Assembly: GCA_020726505.1 (NCBI GenBank)
Contig: JAHLEZ010000042.1
Coordinates: 62,001-126,000 of the forward strand
From: Leptodontidium sp. MPI-SDFR-AT-0119
Taxonomy: Eukaryota > Ascomycota > Leotiomycetes > Helotiales > Leptodontidiaceae
DNA length: 64,000 bases
Direction: 5' to 3'
Shown: positions 55,554-64,000 of the stretch, in pieces
Position numbering within the stretch: the stretch's first letter is position 1
Layout of the letters: the number at the start of each line of letters is the position of its first letter
Notes under the pieces: model-generated
Databases searched by the model: none
What the model was told of the DNA's origin: nothing
What the model saw: only the letters and a program-made list of their open reading frames with translations
Made by a program: the position numbers and the translations under genes

Positions 55554-55855
55554 TGTTACGGCTGGCAAGAGGTTGATACGGCGAGTTGACTCTAGCTTTG
55601 TATTTAGGCCTAAAGCTACGCTCAGAATCGAGAAGAAAAGACAAGGAGGAAAGGAGAGCTCTCCGTAAGGGAGGGCTCGAGTATATATACATAAAGGACC
55701 CTCCTAATAGGGCCTAGCGTAGTCCAGTGCTATTCACGTTAATATATCGTAGGCTCGCCACTTAGTCTTCCCTATTAGGCTTAGCGCCGTCGCATAGTTA
55801 GCGATACTACGAGCCCGTGTCAATTAGAATACAAGGCGCATCGTAAGTCGTAATA
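55554..55855 (-). repeat. Third gypsy copy (E), 3' LTR
   Basis: Same family as the LTRs at 2603-21615; starts TGTTACGGCTGG and ends GTCGTAATA, followed by a polypurine tract on the minus strand (55856-55870). CATCC precedes it (candidate left target duplication); the partner would be beyond the window or lost. Confidence 0.88.
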
Positions 55856-56498
55856 TTACCCCCCCCCTCCTAAAAAACTACGTCCGCGTAGTTATAATTA
55901 TAACTATATCGTCTTTTAGGTCGTTATAATCGTCGATACTAGCGTTATAAGCCTCTAGCCACTTTAGGAGAGCTCTTGGCGGGCCTTTAGTATTAAGATA
56001 CTTTAAATAGAACCTCTTAATTATATATAGAGCTATTATAGCGTCTAAGTATAAGTACTACTTTAAGTCTTCGTCGGCGCCTAATTACTTAATACAATAG
56101 AATAGCTTATTCTACATAACCTTAGAGCTAAGGATGCCTTTAATTTCCTACTCATCTTACTTAAGTAATAGCTAAATAAGTACCGGCGTAACTTTAACTT
56201 ATCCTAGCAAGGGGTTGTCGACGTACTTATAGAGCGAGTGCGAGTAAAAGACGAGATGAATTAACTAGTCCTTTAAGAGCTTAACTCTCTAACTCTCTCC
56301 TTCCTTAGCGATTATTTTAATAAGGCCGTATTACTTATTAAATAACTCTTTAAAAGTCAGTTAACATTCTAGTTCTGAGTGTCGGCTAGTACTAAGTCGC
56401 TAACGTCCTAATCAATAGCGCGTCGCCCACGGTTCGCTAGTCGTTTTATTTTCTCTTATTAGTCCTTTAAGGACGACTATGCGACTTTTATAACCTCC
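55856..56498 (-). pseudogene. Gypsy E internal fragment (chromodomain/integrase end)
   Basis: Collinear with 3339-3985 and 15465-15965 (same AACTACGTCCGCGTAG and GGAGAGCTCTTGGCGGG words). It stops abruptly at 56498, where a copia LTR begins, so the rest is displaced or lost. RIP-mutated. Confidence 0.82.
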
Positions 56499-56716
56499 TA
56501 TCACGTAGAATACTAAAAGAGTAAAGAAGTGGGAATTAGTAAAGTAGTGGGGAGCAAAAGATTAATTAAGAAGTGCTCTGCCCTCTCGTTGAGAGGAAGA
56601 AAGCTAGTTATATATATGTCAAGTAAGTAGGTTTAGTTAGTTGCAGGTGTGTAAGAAGCACGCCTAGCCGCTTAGTAGGCTCACGTAGTAGGTGCCGCTA
56701 ACTATATACCGTGACA
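56499..56716 (-). repeat. Copia-2 3' LTR
   Basis: 218 bp bounded by TATCACG (RIP form of TGTCACG) and CGTGACA. The bases after it (ACACCCCCCAGTTG) are a polypurine tract on the minus strand, making this the 3' LTR of a minus-strand element. It sits directly in gypsy E. Confidence 0.75.
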
Positions 56717-57960
56717 CACCCCCCAGTTGTAAAGCGACCACGCTAGGCCAAAAGAAGACGAAAAACAACATTTAGTAGTATAATAGTTTGTTTTATTTAT
56801 AAATTTTCCTTTAATAACAATAATAACTTCAACTTTAACTTTAATAATGTCTTCTATAAGTTGAGTTATATTCCCTTAGTGTAATAATTAAGGTCGAAGA
56901 ATAAGTGAGTCTTAACTATAGTAAATAGACCTCCTCCTCCGCTAGTACTATTACCGCCGGTCGTGAGTGTGGCGTTGCCGCCTCACTTGCCGCTACTACT
57001 AGGGAGCCCTCCGCCGCCTCTACCTTACTCGCCGGGATAGAGGATTTCACGATAAATAATGTTACGCGCTAGGTCCCCCCCCTCCCCTCTTCTTCCTTAG
57101 GAATTCATTCCCCTAAGGAATATGTCTTATAGTCGCCCTCCCCGGGGGTAACTCCGCTCTTTTCTTCTTTAAAAGAAAGTAGTACTACTGTCCTCGCCGC
57201 CCTAGTCCTCTTAGAAGAGCTTGCCGTCGGCCCCCGCGTGCTCCCCTCCGGCCCCCTCCCCCACGATTCTGACGAGGAGGAAAGTCAAGCCGCCAAGATT
57301 AAGAAGAAGAAGACAGTTCTAGTTGTAGGCGCGCGACGCGTAGTGCCTTATTAATACTATACTCGTTCGGCCCTTAGAGGCAAGAAGGGAAAGGATGGCT
57401 CGCTACTTAACGTTTACTAAGATAACGTTACTAGGCGCAGTGCTTAGTATTTTCGGTACTCCTTTAGGCACACTTATGTCCCTTACTTTACTAAGGTGGC
57501 TCCCTTCGCCACTTGTCTTATTAAGGCGATTAAGGCGGACGAGCCTCAAAGTGTAAGTGATTATAAGAACCCTTTTATTAAGCTCACTAACTCTAGAAGT
57601 TTCTTGACTAATACCGGGCTACTCTCCGGACAGCTCTAAAGCTAAAGGAAGACAGGCGCTTGTAAGCGGTAATAGTATACTTCTAGGGCTTAGGAACCTC
57701 GTAAATAATAAAGTTACCCCTTATATTTACGTTTTTGCGTTACGTTACGTTATTTTGTGTAAGGCAGGGCTTAAGAACCCTTAAACAACTAAGTTACCCC
57801 TTATATTTACTTTAAGAGGTTCAGATTCCTAGAAATAGCCCTAGTAGTAATAAAGGGCGGATTTTAAGGGCTAGCCACCTTAATAACACTACTTTAATAA
57901 AGGAAACTTAAAGTGAGTATTATAACTCCTATAATATACTCGAAATAAGTAATAAAAATA
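56717..57960 (+). pseudogene. Gene-like plus-strand stretch antisense within copia-2
   Basis: Between the polypurine tract and the copia RNase H lies a GC-richer patch whose plus strand reads as coding: TTVLAALVLLEELAVG near 57190, HDSDEEESQAAKIKKKKTVL near 57270, YTRSALRGKKGKDGSLLN near 57360, then RYSFRHTYVPYFTKVAPFAT near 57450 and ADEPQSVSDYKNPFIKLTNS near 57540, to a stop near 57640. Internal TAA/TAG fall where Trp is plausible (Y*YYT, VY*DN, SA*YF). The product is unrecognised. It could be an extra antisense ORF carried by the element or a separate insertion. Confidence 0.45.
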
Positions 57961-59828
57961 TAAAAAATAAAGGAGATATATAATTTAAAAGAATATAAAT
58001 TAAATCAAAAGGAAGATTTATAAAGGGAAGATTAAGAGAGCTATAAAGTAATAAAGATTTACGCTCTAACGTCCTTAAGGTTCAAAAGAGCTCGGAAATA
58101 ATCGAATTATTAACGAGTAAGGTTCTTTATAAGTCCATTTACTAGTATCTCTGTCGTAAATAAATAAGTGATCTCAAAAGTCCCTTTAGAGTACTCCTGC
58201 CGAAGCCACATATTCTAAATATTAACGTGACGTAGCTTTATTATAATTTACTCGCTTTCGCTAATAATTAGTCGAATTGTTTACTTATTATTACAGTAGA
58301 TTTTCCAAACTTCTCTTAAGTTAAGAAGGATCTCTGTAAACAGCCTTTTGAGCGCTATTATTGCCTTGGCAGTTCTTTCGACTCCTAATAACTCTGCTTC
58401 AGTAGTTAAAGTAGTAACTATAGCTTATAAACTAGCTTTCTAGTCAAAAATACCTCCGAAGAGAGTAGCAGTAAAGCCTTAAGATGATTGTCGAGTCTCG
58501 GCATCGTCGGCAAAAGAGGTATCTAAGGCAATAAACAGCTGAATTTCTTGCTATTCCATTGAGTACTGAATAGCCAGGTATTGAGTGCTCCAAAGGTATT
58601 TAATAGTCTAATTTATAGCCTTAATATACTCTTCGCTTAGATTTGTCAAGAAGTGAGATAATCGCGAAGTTGTGTATGTAATATTAAGTCTAATAAGAAT
58701 TGCCGGGTAAAGTACTAATCTGACTTTTTCTTAGTACTCTTTCACTTAACTAAAGGGAGTAATGCCTTTATATTTAGTGAGCTCGACTCCTAGAAGTAGT
58801 ATACTCCTTAGTAATAATGTCGTTAAACCGAATTTATTAGCGATTTTTTCGATATATATATTGTAAGTAAGAGAGATCGTTCCCTGTACTCGATTCCTAA
58901 TAATCCTGACTCTAAGGAACTAGTCTACTGTCTCTATTTCGCGAAGTTTATATACTTAATAAATTCCCGTAATCACAGCTTTAACTAAGGTGAGATCGTT
59001 CTTATAATAAAGGACTAAAATATTATCTATAAAGAATAATATAAATATCTTTCTCTTTTGATCGAAAAACATATAGGGTTTTTCCTTACTTACGATTAAA
59101 TAGAGCTGTATAAGAGTCTTAGTAAACTCCTTATATTACAAGGAAGGAGAGTCCCTTATACCGTACAGTACTCGATTAACCTTAACACATAGGCCATAAG
59201 AGCGATAGCCGTCTAGTAACTGACATAAGACCGGTGGCGAATCTTTAGTCTAAACCGTATTAATAAATACGTTAACAACGTCGAATTGCCGTATTTCTAA
59301 GTTAAAATGCGCGGCTAAAGCTATAGCTAGTCGAAAGCTCTTAAATACAAGGGTTACGGCGTACGTTAAGAACATAGTAGCCTTATCTTAGAGATCGCCT
59401 CGTATAACTAGCCTTAATTAACATCAAGAAATATAACTATTTAAGGCCTCTTTGTAAGTAAAGACTTATATTAACGGCACAAGCTTTATTAATTTAGCTT
59501 CGGTTTCTTTCACGACTCTTTAATAGTCTTTAGATTCTAGGTTTTTAATTTCAAGCTCTACGTCGGCCTTAAACTACTCTCTGAATTAATAATCTACTAA
59601 ATCCTTTTAAGACTTTAACTCTTTTAGAGCGTCTTTCTAATAAACTCGAGGTAGCTCTGTTTTTGAAGTACTTAAGCCAAAGTCTAGCACTAAAATCTTC
59701 TTTGCTTCCTTTAATTTAAGAAGAATTACTATAAAGATCACACTATATAACGTAGTAAGCTCTTTACCCCCTTGATCTTTAAATAGATAAAGAGTTATAA
59801 AAGAAGTATTAAAATACTTAGGGATTAT
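57961..59828 (-). pseudogene. Copia-2 polymerase: RT and RNase H (RIP-mutated)
   Basis: Minus strand, high to low. The RT catalytic region near 59050-59000 reads ILFFIDNILVLYYKND (FVDDI-type box, mutated), followed by LREIETVD and RNRVQGTISLTYN-IYIEKI, the usual copia RT thumb. RNase H lies near 58500-58340: ADDAETRQSS, GFTATLFGGIFD, IVTT-TTEAELLGVERTAK, matching SADWAGC-D-RRSTSG / TV--STTEAEY. Only the RT-RNase H half is in the window; the upstream Gag and integrase would be beyond the inserted element that starts at 59829. Confidence 0.78.
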
Positions 59829-60108
59829 TGTGGTGGGGACAGCCCCTGATTTCTTTTGTCACATGACTGCGCTGGTCCTTCGCACATATAAGGAGCCAAC
59901 ACTTGACTACAGAACGTCAAGAACGCAACACCAGATATATTCTATTTATTAGAACCTTTTCCCTCCCCTCCTTTGCCGATTCGTACTCTCTAGATATGTG
60001 ATATCTTTAGATTTGATTGATCTGTTATTTACAGAGCCTAGAATCTCCTCCGGTGGCTCGCTACATGCTACCCTCTTGTTGTGTGGATTGGGGTTCGTCC
60101 CTCCCACA
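59829..60108 (+). repeat. 5' LTR of a young LTR retrotransposon
   Basis: 280 bp with ends TGTGGTGGGG and CCTCCCACA. It has normal composition and no RIP signature. A promoter-like CACATATAAGGAG lies near 59883. RIP sequence ends exactly at its left edge, so it inserted into the copia-2 element. The partner LTR is outside the window. Confidence 0.8.
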
Positions 60109-60988
60109 TATTTTTGGTGACCGACGCAGGGAGTGAGTTACTACTGGAGGAGGAACTAGGTAAGTATAACAGTGAGGCCCCTGTGTGCTAACTCATACAG
60201 GGAGAGTCAGGAAAAACGACAATTGTCTGAACTGAGGGAGCTATTCAGTTAGTTATCTCTCAGCCCTCAAGGCAAAACGACGAACATAGAGAATGCGGAC
60301 CTTTGACCTAGGGAGAACGAAGACTACTGAGGAACCAGGGAAAGCTACAAAGTGGGAGCACCTGCAGTACTGGAAAATCTGTCTCCCTCAGGCCACTGTT
60401 CTGATTCCATCGTTCCGAGACACAGTGCCTAGCCACTTCGCACTAGTTTCCATTCTCAGCGAAGGTTCCAGTGTTTCTAGACGTAACTAGCATTCTTTGA
60501 ACGCTAGGAAAAGTCGAGACTCCACAACGGAACTGAAATTGACATATTGGAGGCTTAAGCGGAGTACTGGCGAGCCTGTATTTCGGAGTGTTCGGCGAGA
60601 CATAGAACTTCCAGGCTGGTCTGAAGCCTGGGTGGCTTACGCCGAGTGTTGATCTCCTTACTTTGTTTTCCTGTTGTATTTGCTTTTGTTGTTTTTGTAA
60701 TTTCCGTGTACGAGCCCCAAGCTTCAGGGCGTGTTTGTTTTGGTTTAGTGGTTATTAGCGTTCGCCAGGGGCTGACTAGGGAGCACGGCCCTGAACCTTC
60801 GCTAGGAGTTATTGACATTCATCTCGCTTCAGGGTAAGCGAGAGCCTGTATACTTTCTGTTTTAGGGGAGGGGGTTTCCTTTACATTTCTTTGGCGATCG
60901 ATGCACCGCATTCTCAGTTACTTTCCTGTATTTCCAATCGACGACACTATCAACTTACCTCACTACGACCTTCCTACGACAACGCACG
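60109..60988 (+). promoter_or_regulatory. Retrotransposon leader with primer-binding site
   Basis: Six bases after the LTR is TGGTGACCGACGC (60115-60127), which has the TGG start expected for pairing with a tRNA 3' end (CCA). The leader is about 880 nt with short upstream frames (for example a 65-codon ATG frame at 60293-60490). A GTAAGC at 60835 could be an intron donor, not proven. Confidence 0.6.
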
Positions 60989-63900
60989 ATGTCGAACAAC
61001 GGAAACATCGACTACGGCTACGGCAACCCTGGGATGAGTGGGTTCGGCAACATTGCAATGCCCCCTGGCTCTATTTTGACAGGAGCAACTCCTCCGTTTG
61101 GACCTGGAATCACTGCTGGGCCAAGCATTGACACCTCTACACTCTCTGAGGACACCACTTCTCAAACCTCGGAGACTTCTCAGAAGAGGAATAAGGGAAA
61201 GAAAGAAAAGCAAGGGACTAGTGGCTCTGATTCTGCCAATCTTACAGGGCCACACCAATACTCCGGCCCTACCTTTACTATGGACGACTTGAAGAACCTA
61301 AAAATCCATCTCAGTCAGCCTATGCCTATCGCCGGAACCCTGAATGCCCCTATCTTCAATGGAATCGATGTCAGCAACTACTTCCGGATTCTCGATCGAT
61401 ACTTTACAGCTTATATGGTCACCAGTGATCAAGTCAAGAAAGAATGGATTGCTGAGTACGCTACTCAAGCTCATGCATGGACCATTCGGAAGCTTTCAGG
61501 CTTCAAAGAGGGGAGCTATGCTAGCTTCAAGGATACTGTAATTCAGGAGTACCAGCGCGATGATACGGAGCGCCGCCTACATACCAATGGTTACCTTGAC
61601 CGACTTGAGTATGACTTCAAGACTCTTGCAGGGGACGGCGAGCCTACTCCCGAACAGTGCCGCGACTTCCTCCGGGCATTTAGAGAGGTTGCTGTCAACT
61701 GTATCAACCGTGGCAACCTCACTGACAAGCAAGCCTCTGTGAGATTCATCTTCTCTCTTCCTCAGAATCTACGAACCAAAGCTGTACGGGCTGCTTCCAA
61801 GAATGGTGGAACCCTGAACATCGATAACATGAACCCATTTGGAAAGGTCTACTCTGCTGTAGAGGCCCACCTCAACTCCGAGAGGGAGCTAAGCGCTATT
61901 GCTGAAGAGCAAGGCATCACCGACCGAGCATGGGGCAACACTAACAGCACTAACCTGTTCGCTGAGCGCTTTGTACCTCAGCCAACGACCTATGCTATTC
62001 CGCCTCGTGGCAGTGGACCAGCACCCCGGCACCAGTCTGACTTTGCCAACTACAGGGACAACTCCGCACGGGACGAGATTTCCAGAGCACTAAAGCAACA
62101 AGACGAGGAGCTGTTTGCACCTAATTTCCTCCCTACCTTGGAGAAAGTTGCTAGGAACCCAAGCAGGGTCAACACAAGAGATTTGGACTTCATCACTGAA
62201 GGATTGGAACACATAAGGATTCTCGGAGCAGTGGTTCAAAGAGCCTCTAATGCCAACTTCACCGCTGAGGTCAACATGTTTATGTTCTTTGAAGAGGCCC
62301 AAGAGCAAGCTGCCGTCGACTACGGTGCAGCAAATTCGAGTTCCTTGGGGTACAACAAGCGTGCCAGGGATGATCATGGTTGCCGCTGGTGCATGAATCA
62401 ACACCAGCCAGGCATGAGACCCCAGGAGTATCATGGCTACATGAACCAATGCTATGACTATAAGAAATGGATCGGTCTTGGTATCATCCATGAAGCCGAC
62501 GACACCAACTACATTTGCATCGGCCCATGGCAGGAGGGAAAGAAGTCATACCCCGTCCAGTTTCCCTCGGACGGAAGGTCTAGAAGACATTACATCTTGA
62601 CGCGGGTCTTAAACACCCCGTACGACCCTAACCCTGAGCGTCGAGCCAAAGCAGTTGAAGAGCTTCTTGAAGCAAGGAAAGAAGCTGCGCTTGCTAGGGA
62701 GAAGGGAGATAAGGGGACACAATCTCCGACCGTTCCTGCTATGGGTTGTATTGAGCTCATCGAAGAACCTACGGGGGACCTCAACTCGGATATCATTGGT
62801 CAATGGGACTGCACCGAATACCAATCAGTACAGATCCAAAATTTGCTGGCGTATGGCACTGATGGTACTGATTCTGAAGCTATGGTAGCTCCGGTCGAGA
62901 CCAGGCAGCGAAAGGGAGCACTTAGACAAGAGCCGTACAAGACTTCGGACAAGCTCCAAGAGAAGATCAAGTCTCAATCCACCTATGGCAAACCAAAGGC
63001 ACCCCGCGATGTTGAAGAACTAGTCAAGTTCGCTGATGCTATGGACGTCGACAGCCCAGCGGAGACTAGAATAACACCGCAACAGATTCTAGCCCGCAAT
63101 AAGTCCAAAGTCTCTGACCTGAGCACGAAAACGACATCTACCACGACACCGAAAACATCTTCCAAAACATCACTTGCTAGTGGCACAACAAGAAAGAGAG
63201 CTTCGAAGTCTGAGGCACCAGTAACACCATCGGCTATCCCCAGACCTGTATCCCGTACAGCGTCATCCCGAAGTCCTCGCGTGCAAGAGGCGTTGACTCG
63301 GAATGGTTACAGGCTTGACAACATCTTGGACAAATTGCTCGCACAGAAGGAGCTTCCCGGAAACCTCACGCTAGGAGAAATCATGGTCCTTATAGACCCG
63401 CCTAGAGTATCTCGTCTCTCCACTGGAACGATTGACCGACGTATGCAAAAGGAATCAATCGCTGATATTAGTACCTTGGAGTTCGAAGAACCAGAGTTGA
63501 CAACTGGGGAAGATATTATTGTGTGTCAAAAACCACTTCACGGCACTCCATATACTCTTCCGAACCTCTATGCCACTGATGTTTCTGTGACTGCGAACTA
63601 TGGACGACGACTTGAGGAAATCAAACGGGAAGGCCTCAAGCTAAAGTATGAGCATTGGGAAGAGCGCATTACAACCCACAGCTCTATCCCAAGAAATCTA
63701 CTAGCGGCAAAGTTCAGAACACAACAAAGACGCTGGCGACTTCAATTGTTCGCACAACAAGAAGCTCTCATTGACAACTCAGTACTATGGCTTGTAGTCA
63801 GCGCTATCCCGGTCTTTGGTCCGATCCTCATGGTGTTACTTGGAACTATGATGCTACTTGGCAAGTGCATCTTTGGGAACCTTCCGACGAAACGCACTCG

Positions 63901-64000
63901 CGCTCAAGAACCACTATATGCTGAAGTAGCCTTACTAGGGACAACAGCTGACACAGGAAACTCATACTTCTCGCCAGCACCAAAGGTTGTTGTCACTATG
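60989..64000 (+). CDS. Gag-type polyprotein of the young retrotransposon (partial, runs off the window)
   Basis: From ATG 60989 there is no stop to the last base: 1004 codons. The N-terminus is Gly/Asn/Ser-rich, followed by a capsid-like helical region at residues about 100-300 (FNGIDVSNYFRILDRYFTAY, LRAFREVAVNCINRGNLTD), as in fungal Ty3/gypsy Gag. A Cys/His group at about 465-488 (CRWCMNQHQPGMRPQEYHG...C) is not a classic CCHC knuckle. Then come a charged linker, a Thr/Ser-rich region (about 710-760), and a hydrophobic segment at about 930-957 (WLVVSAIPVFGPILMVLLG). DTG at 988-990 could be the protease active site but the context is atypical. No RT is in view. The frame has normal codon use and no RIP stops: a recent insertion. 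Confidence 0.8.
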   Translation, partial: MSNNGNIDYGYGNPGMSGFGNIAMPPGSILTGATPPFGPGITAGPSIDTSTLSEDTTSQTSETSQKRNKGKKEKQGTSGSDSANLTGPHQYSGPTFTMDDLKNLKIHLSQPMPIAGTLNAPIFNGIDVSNYFRILDRYFTAYMVTSDQVKKEWIAEYATQAHAWTIRKLSGFKEGSYASFKDTVIQEYQRDDTERRLHTNGYLDRLEYDFKTLAGDGEPTPEQCRDFLRAFREVAVNCINRGNLTDKQASVRFIFSLPQNLRTKAVRAASKNGGTLNIDNMNPFGKVYSAVEAHLNSERELSAIAEEQGITDRAWGNTNSTNLFAERFVPQPTTYAIPPRGSGPAPRHQSDFANYRDNSARDEISRALKQQDEELFAPNFLPTLEKVARNPSRVNTRDLDFITEGLEHIRILGAVVQRASNANFTAEVNMFMFFEEAQEQAAVDYGAANSSSLGYNKRARDDHGCRWCMNQHQPGMRPQEYHGYMNQCYDYKKWIGLGIIHEADDTNYICIGPWQEGKKSYPVQFPSDGRSRRHYILTRVLNTPYDPNPERRAKAVEELLEARKEAALAREKGDKGTQSPTVPAMGCIELIEEPTGDLNSDIIGQWDCTEYQSVQIQNLLAYGTDGTDSEAMVAPVETRQRKGALRQEPYKTSDKLQEKIKSQSTYGKPKAPRDVEELVKFADAMDVDSPAETRITPQQILARNKSKVSDLSTKTTSTTTPKTSSKTSLASGTTRKRASKSEAPVTPSAIPRPVSRTASSRSPRVQEALTRNGYRLDNILDKLLAQKELPGNLTLGEIMVLIDPPRVSRLSTGTIDRRMQKESIADISTLEFEEPELTTGEDIIVCQKPLHGTPYTLPNLYATDVSVTANYGRRLEEIKREGLKLKYEHWEERITTHSSIPRNLLAAKFRTQQRRWRLQLFAQQEALIDNSVLWLVVSAIPVFGPILMVLLGTMMLLGKCIFGNLPTKRTRAQEPLYAEVALLGTTADTGNSYFSPAPKVVVTM

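Noticed and set aside
60555..61258. Minus-strand frames in the retrotransposon leader and Gag start
   Set aside because: Shadows of the leader and Gag; no supporting motifs.
1..64000. tRNA, rRNA or other structured RNA genes
   Set aside because: None noticed by eye; a covariance-model search was not possible, so absence is not proven.

Overview
The window looks like a chromosome segment of a filamentous ascomycete (Pezizomycotina; a leotiomycete is a guess). Three things support this: spliceosomal introns (GTAAGT donors, CTAAC-type branch points, AG acceptors), fungal families (LysM/CBM18 chitin-binding protein, grainyhead/CP2 factor, fungal BTB protein, patatin-like domain), and a strong RIP footprint. 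RIP (repeat-induced point mutation) is visible as long AT-rich blocks where CpA/TpG is almost gone, TpA is abundant, CpG is kept, and dead coding frames carry TAA/TAG where Gln or Trp codons are expected.

Layout. (1) 1-26.1 kb is a RIP-mutated transposon graveyard: a Tc1/mariner remnant at the left edge, then a four-level nest. A minus-strand Ty1/copia element (about 1.95-2.6 and 21.6-26.1 kb) is split by Ty3/gypsy chromovirus A (2603-21615). A is split by gypsy B of the same family (3038-15459), and B is split by a plus-strand Tad-type LINE (4703-10507). Target-site duplications mark the two inner insertions clearly and the outer one tentatively. (2) 26.1-45 kb is an island of normal composition. 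It holds a secreted LysM plus eight-repeat CBM18 protein, several unrecognised minus-strand genes (some broken by single nonsense or frameshift changes), a pogo-type DNA transposon (38225-41385) with 96-bp terminal inverted repeats carrying a 5'-truncated LINE tail, and a decayed patatin-like gene. (3) 45-51.4 kb is RIP-affected but gene-like: a dead copy of a grainyhead/CP2 transcription factor and a dead zinc-binding protein. (4) 51.6-53.2 kb is a non-autonomous hAT-like element containing a second hAT-like MITE, each with its own 8-bp duplication. (5) 53.5-59.8 kb has an APH-family kinase with an Asp-to-Asn change in its metal-binding motif, a dead BTB/POZ gene cut by another gypsy copy, and a copia element with a gene-like stretch antisense to its pol. 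(6) 59829 to the window end is a young, unmutated LTR retrotransposon: a 280-bp LTR, a leader and an open Gag-type frame of 1004 codons that runs off the edge.

The parts do not form one pathway. The common theme is genome defence acting on repeats, which has also affected duplicated host genes, beside an un-RIPed retrotransposon that arrived later or escaped. All similarities are from memory of family motifs; no database search was run.
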